Origin: Chromera velia
Taxonomy: Eukaryota; Sar; Chromeraceae
Length of the DNA stretch: 27,039 nucleotides
Reading direction: 5' to 3'
NCBI GenBank assembly: GCA_018398765.1
Contig: JAHBMJ010004872.1
Location: 34,282-61,320 of the forward strand
Shown: one piece after another, positions 22,370 to 27,039 of the stretch
Layout of the letters: each line of letters opens with the position of its first letter
Position numbering within the stretch: the stretch's first letter is position 1
Made by a program: the position numbers and the translations under genes
Notes under the pieces: model-generated
The model's input: only the letters and a program-made list of their open reading frames with translations
The model's database searches: none
What the model was told of the DNA's origin: nothing

Positions 22370-23005
22370 ATGGCTGACACTCCCTTGACAGATGAGCAGC
22401 AGGGGATGATCGCGGAGATCTATGAGCACTTCGCTTCTCAGAGAGATGGAGGCATGACTATAGACGGACTGAAGCAGCTGAACCAACTGACCTGCGGAAA
22501 AGAATTCCCCTTCGAGGATCTGAACCAGTTCAATCAGGCCATAGGCGGCCTCATGCCTTTGGCTGGGGGGGTCATGTCGGCCTTCGACCTGGCAGTCGCG
22601 TACAAAATTTCCTGTATGCAGAGTCCCATGCAAGTGCATAAGGACTATGCAATTCTGGCCCCCACGGGCCGTCTCAAGCCGTGTGCGTACATGAGTGACT
22701 CGAATGTGATGGCCATTATGATGGTCAAGGAGATCTTCGACGCCTTTGCAAAGAACGGGGTGATGGACACCGAGGGCGCAAAGGAGCACTGGGAGATCAC
22801 TCGAGGGGAGAAATGGCCTTTCCAGAGCCTGCAGGCCATGAAGGCCGCCCGGCTTCTGAACTTTTTGAAGCTGGAAGGAGGCAACCTCTCCCTTGATGAC
22901 ATGCTGGCCCTCTACCAGACTTCAGGAAAGGGGTGGGACTTGGTGAAGGACTACAAGCTCCTGAAGGAGAAGTATAAAATCCCCGGGAAGGTCGAGCTCG
23001 CCTGA
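22370..23005 (+). CDS. 211-aa protein with two EF-hand-like repeats
   Basis: Single exon, ATG in good context (AAAAGATGG), TGA stop. The protein is an internal duplication: residues about 12-91 and 115-193 align. They share EIYEHFA / EIFDAFA, GKEFPFEDL / GEKWPFQSL and SAFDLAVAYK / SLDDMLALYQ. Each half looks like a helix-loop-helix pair of EF-hand type, but the loops (RDGGMTIDGL, NGVMDTEGA) lack the regular acidic ligands of a canonical calcium site, so calcium binding is doubtful. There is no signal peptide or membrane helix, so it is probably cytosolic. Codon use is GC-rich at third positions and clearly coding. It is transcribed away from the giant gene with a shared upstream region. I cannot name the family; a calmodulin-superfamily relic is the best structural guess. 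Confidence 0.8.
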   Translation: MADTPLTDEQQGMIAEIYEHFASQRDGGMTIDGLKQLNQLTCGKEFPFEDLNQFNQAIGGLMPLAGGVMSAFDLAVAYKISCMQSPMQVHKDYAILAPTGRLKPCAYMSDSNVMAIMMVKEIFDAFAKNGVMDTEGAKEHWEITRGEKWPFQSLQAMKAARLLNFLKLEGGNLSLDDMLALYQTSGKGWDLVKDYKLLKEKYKIPGKVELA

Positions 23006-24507
23006 TCATGCATGAGGAGAATTGAGAGACAGCAACTGCATGGTGGAAATGGGGAAGTCAACCGAGTAGAACTACCACGCTTGGCCAGTATCTATGCAGG
23101 CATGTCCAATAGAAAGGTGGGATGGCAAAACGAAACGGCCGGAGGGGGAGACAATGTGTCAAAATGTGTGTCTGTGAGGGGAGGGGCGGGGGGGTGAAAC
23201 AGAGAGAGAAGCGGAATCGTCCGAGTGGTGGCCTTCGCAACTAACAATCAGGCTGTCTATCAGTGAATGTTCGACTTCTGTGTGGAAGAGGACACTGGCA
23301 GGCACATGCAGCCACCCTCATGCAACTCAGAAAAACTTGGGGGAACTGCTGCTTGCATGGGTCTTGCAAGGTCTCAACAGGCTTGCACAGAGAGATCTTT
23401 GGGGATCTTTTGGGCGTGGGTTTGCAGTCCTCAGCCTCTCAAAGAAGGTACTGTCAAGTGGATATTACATACGTCCGGATCTCGGCTATAGCCGTATATA
23501 GTCAGGCTGATAGGCTGTGCTAGCCATGCTACTAACCTGTTACAGTGATTTAGCTCTAAATAAACTCTAAAGCTAGCTCTACAGACTACAGTCATTAAAC
23601 CAATACAGACCACGTAAGCAATTTTCAAATAATCGATTGTTTTTCGTTTTGCACAGCCACATAAATGTGAAATTGCCTAAGAAATTGCTGCACAAAACGT
23701 AATAATAAATTTTTGATGGAATGTACCCTGCCAGTTTGAGTAATTGAGATAAATAATTTAGAGTAATTTAACTCAATAATTTCAACTTTAAGCCTATACA
23801 GAAAAAAGAGCGAGATAAGAAGAGATCTAATAAGAAGTATAGGCCCTATAAGGATTTGAACCCCCATGGGTTTCTTTTCATCTTACGCTAATACGCCCTC
23901 AGAGTCAGTAAATAGATAAATGAATGGCAGACCCCTCTTTCTGTTAGACGCTTTCTCTTTTTCTTTTTTGAAGCTTCAATTAAGTTTTTTAATTATAAAA
24001 CCTATTAAATTTTTTTAAAAATGTTTTCTGACTGGTTGATCAATAAATTACTAAAGAAACCCTAGAAAGAAACCACAGTTTGTGAGTGTTGATCGCCCGT
24101 TCAATGAGTAGATCGACGTTGAGTCGGCTCCAGTTAATAAAGCATCAAAAGTTGTGGCACAACCCTAAGTGACCCCTTGCATTACGTTTACGGTGTATAG
24201 GGTTTGGCCTGCGGGCCCTTGACGAGGGAGGGTGTAAAATAATATCTCGGGCCCTGTTATTAAGGCTATTAGCTGTGACGACACCTTGACATAGCGGAAA
24301 GGCCTAGACTAAGTGTGGAACTAAAAATTTGAAGTAATCAATCAATCAATCAATTAATTTAATTAAAGTAATGTAAAATAATTCAGAACTTAAACTTGAA
24401 TAGTATAAACTAAAGTAATTTAAAAAACTAAATTACTGATTTTAATCAAACTTTGGAGGTTGATTTCTTGTGAACGATAAAGAGTTGGACGTTCAAACTA
24501 ATAGTGC
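23006..24507. other. 3' flank and second AT-rich island, gene-free
   Basis: The first 450 bases are mixed in composition with no clear gene. After about 23480 the sequence is AT-rich with short repeats such as (TCAA)n near 24338-24353. A TTGAACCC-type box near 23858 recalls a tRNA B box, but no tRNA fold was found. AATAAA near 23558 may be a polyadenylation signal for the preceding gene. Nothing else could be supported. Confidence 0.4.
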
Positions 24508-24912
24508 TTATAGTTCTTTTATAAACTTATAAACACTCTCTGGGAAAACAGTCTTATAAAGCTCTTCAACATCAAGAACAACAGTGAGGGCGTCAAGAAG
24601 AACCTCTGCATCTATCTGATCCTGGTTAAGATTACCATCAATGGTGTCCGCAATCGAGACTTAATCATCATCGGCCTGTACTGTTCCCTCTATCGCGCCT
24701 GCCTCTGATACGGTGATAGACACTGTGCCGGCAGAGTTAACTGCGGCTTGGGTGTCGGGGAGGGTGGCTTGCAGATCCTGAAGCTGATCAAGCACCGAAT
24801 GGACCCCCCTGTCCATAATAAATCTGCTGTGTGCACTCTCTAATACATCAAATTCCTCCTTGCGCTCCTCCATAAAAACTCTCAGCATACCCTGGGCCCC
24901 CTCCTGTCTCAT
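24508..24912 (-). pseudogene. Unrecognised ORF interrupted by one in-frame TAA
   Basis: From ATG 24912 an 83-codon frame (acidic, helical, with RFIMDRGVHSVLDQLQDLQA) reaches TAA at 24661-24663. The same frame then continues open for 50 more codons (IDGNLNQDQIDAEVLLDALT…LYKTVFPES) to TAA at 24508-24510. The part after the stop reads as real protein and both parts are GC-richer than the flanks, so a decayed gene or mobile-element fragment is likely. A TGA lies in frame just upstream of the ATG. The family is unknown. Confidence 0.35.
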
Positions 24913-24946
24913 GTGTCGGTCTCGACTGCCTCACCAGAATTGATTG

Positions 24947-25882
24947 TATGGGTAGTACATTAGACAATCAAATTGCAATTTAATTGCTAAAAGAAGCTTA
25001 GCCCAAGCAATAATTGCAATAATTGTAATTAATTGCCAATAATTGCTTATATCTTTAAGAATTGACTTATTTAAACCGAATATATGAGTTATGGAGCGTT
25101 TATGAGGCCTTATTCAATGTTTTAAAACGATTTTTTGCTAGATTAGAAGACTTCAAACCTAAATTGGAAGAGTTAAAACTTATATGAAAGTGATTGATAA
25201 TGGAAAATAGTTGTTAAGTTATCAACTTGTTGGTATATATACTATAATATATATTATAATTTATAATATATGCTATGCTATACATACAACAACTAGGTAA
25301 CAACTTATAGTCTAGTATTCATAGCATATTCTTGAATAGAAAAAATGTATTCTTTTGAATGAATTGCAATTGAAACATTTGAGTGTTTATCACTGCAAGT
25401 AGTATGACAAAGACACTTACATAACCAATGTTTTAAAATGAATGTCATATGTATGCAACCATGACACACCATCACACATGCACGTTGCGATCGCATCTGT
25501 CCGTCTAGGGAATCGTAGGCAGTTTGCAAAGAATTGCGTCGACCTCCTACATCTCAAAACCAAGACTTGATCAATTACTACACATAAATGCATTCACTGA
25601 CATAAATGCATATCATAGAGCAACACATGCATGAGCATAAAATCAGATGGACGGTGGACTGGCGCCCTACTACATGCTGTGGCGCCCTACATATGCGGCC
25701 TGCCCCCGCGTGCGACGTGGCGCGCGCTGCATCACCGCTGTTTGCTAGCATTTCTTTAACATCTTTCAGACCCCCAAAGTATATAATTAATTACAATAAA
25801 TTGCTGAGAGCTAGATGCCAGCAAGCAATTATTGCTTCCAATTAATTGCAATAATTGCAATTGTAGTAATTGCTTCCCATGC
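24947..25882. mobile_element. Large AATTGC-rich inverted-repeat element (putative MITE), about 0.94 kb
   Basis: The left end reads TATGGGTAGTACATTAG… followed by many AATTGC/AATAATTGCAAT units. The right end in reverse complement reads CATGGGAAGCAATTACTA… followed by the same AATTGC-type units. The arms match imperfectly over roughly 100 bases. I could not find a target duplication, so the exact borders and superfamily are unknown. The interior has no transposase frame. Confidence 0.45.
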
Positions 25883-26085
25883 ACTGCATATGGGGACTCA
25901 GTCTGATCCTCAGGCTAAGAAAACTTTGTGTTGATTTGTAGTCCTTGAACTGCCTCCCGCTGGATCCGTGTGTTCGTGCTGCTAATGGAGAGATGCTGCG
26001 GGGGAGCCCCCGTACACTCTGATAACAGCCGAGGCACCGAATGAACCTGCAGTCTTCTGGTTGTCAATGGTGGAGTGGAGACGAC

Positions 26086-26950
26086 TCAGCGCTCGCGGAT
26101 AAACTGCTCGACCATTTGTTCAAGGTCTTGCAGGTCCGAAAGAGAGACTCTACTGAGTGCTGCACGCAGAATTTGAAAGTGGATCGACTTGACCACCCTT
26201 TTGCGTGCGGTATGCACGTCTGTCTGGCAGTCTGGCTGGGGATCCCTCGGACGGGGCAGATAGAGTTGCAAGCCCGGAATCAAGGGTGCGGCAGTAGCTG
26301 TCGGTTCGCTTTTGTTGGTAGACGAGGAGGTGGAAGGATCGCCGCAGCAACAGGGAAGGGGGAAAAAGCGTGACAGGGTGTGCTAGTGGTCATCCTTTCT
26401 GCTGTATCCCATACCATGTCGTCCAATTGTGCATCCGATTCGTCAGAGTGCACATGGGGCGGAGAGGGTAGGGGTCCCCGAACGAGGAGGGGTGCATAAC
26501 TACGAGAAGTCCAAGGCCAAGGCCATCAGTGACGGACATTTGGGATCTGACATCAGACTTGCATTTTTCTGTCAGGCTTGTTCCCCTCCTGTGGTCCGTC
26601 TCTGTCTCGTACACACTTTCTGTATCGATCTCCTCCTCCAAGCATTCACTCTCCCTGCGCACGTCACGCAACAGTTCTTCTGTTACAGTATCCCACCCTC
26701 TGGTTGTTTGTCTACTGCGGCGATGGAGGGCTCGGATGGGTGCCAGAGAGAAAGCTTCTACTCGGAATCGGCGAAACCAGTCTATTTACGGTCAGACGCT
26801 ACTGAGGCGGGGGGGTCCGATTCCGAATAGATCGACCCGAGAAACTCGAGTCCCTCAGGGGTATGCTCCTCGAGTCCTCGAAGACTTGCGCAGCCTAAGC
26901 AGAATGAGAGGTGGGTATGGCAGTCTATGTTGGACTGCCGTTCTCTTCCT
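26086..26950 (-). pseudogene. Possible decayed minus-strand coding region
   Basis: Several minus-strand pieces read like protein but lie in different frames with stops between them. These include an acidic EHTPEGLEFLGSIYSESDPP piece near 26850, GWDTVTEELLRDVRRESECL near 26680, SDESDAQLDDMVWDTAERM near 26420, and a terminal VSLSDLQDLEQMVEQFIRER ending at TGA 26086-26088. The pieces would need introns or frameshifts to join, and I could not place convincing splice sites. This may be a broken gene, a mobile-element relic or the 3' part of a gene extending right. GC content here also gives long open frames on the plus strand, so the evidence is weak. Confidence 0.25.
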
Positions 26951-27039
26951 CTGAGTCTGCCGGAGGGGGCTCAGCCTGATGCTGTTCCTCGGTCGTGAAG
27001 AGCTGATGAGACGGGCTCGGTGGTGTATCATACCCATTG

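Noticed and set aside
23835-23900. tRNA-like segment on the minus strand (GGTTCAAATCC and TAGCGTAAG boxes)
   Set aside because: The A and B boxes are too close together and no acceptor stem or anticodon arm could be paired. At most it is a tRNA-derived repeat fragment.

Overview
The window looks like nuclear DNA of a protist with spliced genes. There are GT-AG introns, long CA, GA and GACA/CTGT microsatellites inside introns, no operons, and GC-richer gene blocks alternating with AT-rich repeat islands. My best guess is a chromerid-like alveolate such as Chromera velia, but that rests on general character only. The sequence is draft: one N at 222 and a 17-base N gap at 19523-19539.

Layout. 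(1) 276-790, minus: two exons of a small membrane protein whose gene runs off the left edge. (2) 791-2530: gene-free stretch between two divergent genes. (3) 2531-5511, plus: a two-exon type II membrane glycosyltransferase of family GT61 (about 684 aa), with a microsatellite-rich intron. (4) About 5680-8640: an AT-rich island with a hAT-like non-autonomous transposon (6768-7238, 8-bp target duplication), a smaller inverted repeat and a possible element relic. (5) 8956-21639, minus: one giant gene for which I could trace about 15 exons with consistent splice phases. It encodes about 3,140 residues. The first two thirds follow the vertebrate very large inducible GTPase (VLIG/URGCP) family in domain order. 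The last third is three consecutive CbbX/SpoVK-type AAA+ ATPase modules. (6) 22370-23005, plus: an intronless 211-aa protein made of two EF-hand-like repeats, head-to-head with the giant gene. (7) About 23480-25900: a second AT-rich island with a degraded ORF and a large AATTGC-rich inverted repeat. (8) 26086 to the right edge: weakly supported minus-strand coding relics.

The central result is the VLIG-type GTPase fused to triple CbbX AAA+. It suggests a GTP-gated AAA+ remodelling machine; two chains would supply six AAA+ modules. As sequenced, the reading frame slips four times, each time in the same (-1) direction, at about 15.52, 14.41, 11.65 and 10.27 kb. Restoring one base at each place makes the exon total an exact multiple of three. 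The gene is therefore either intact with assembly errors or recently decayed. No CRISPR array, rRNA or convincing tRNA was seen.
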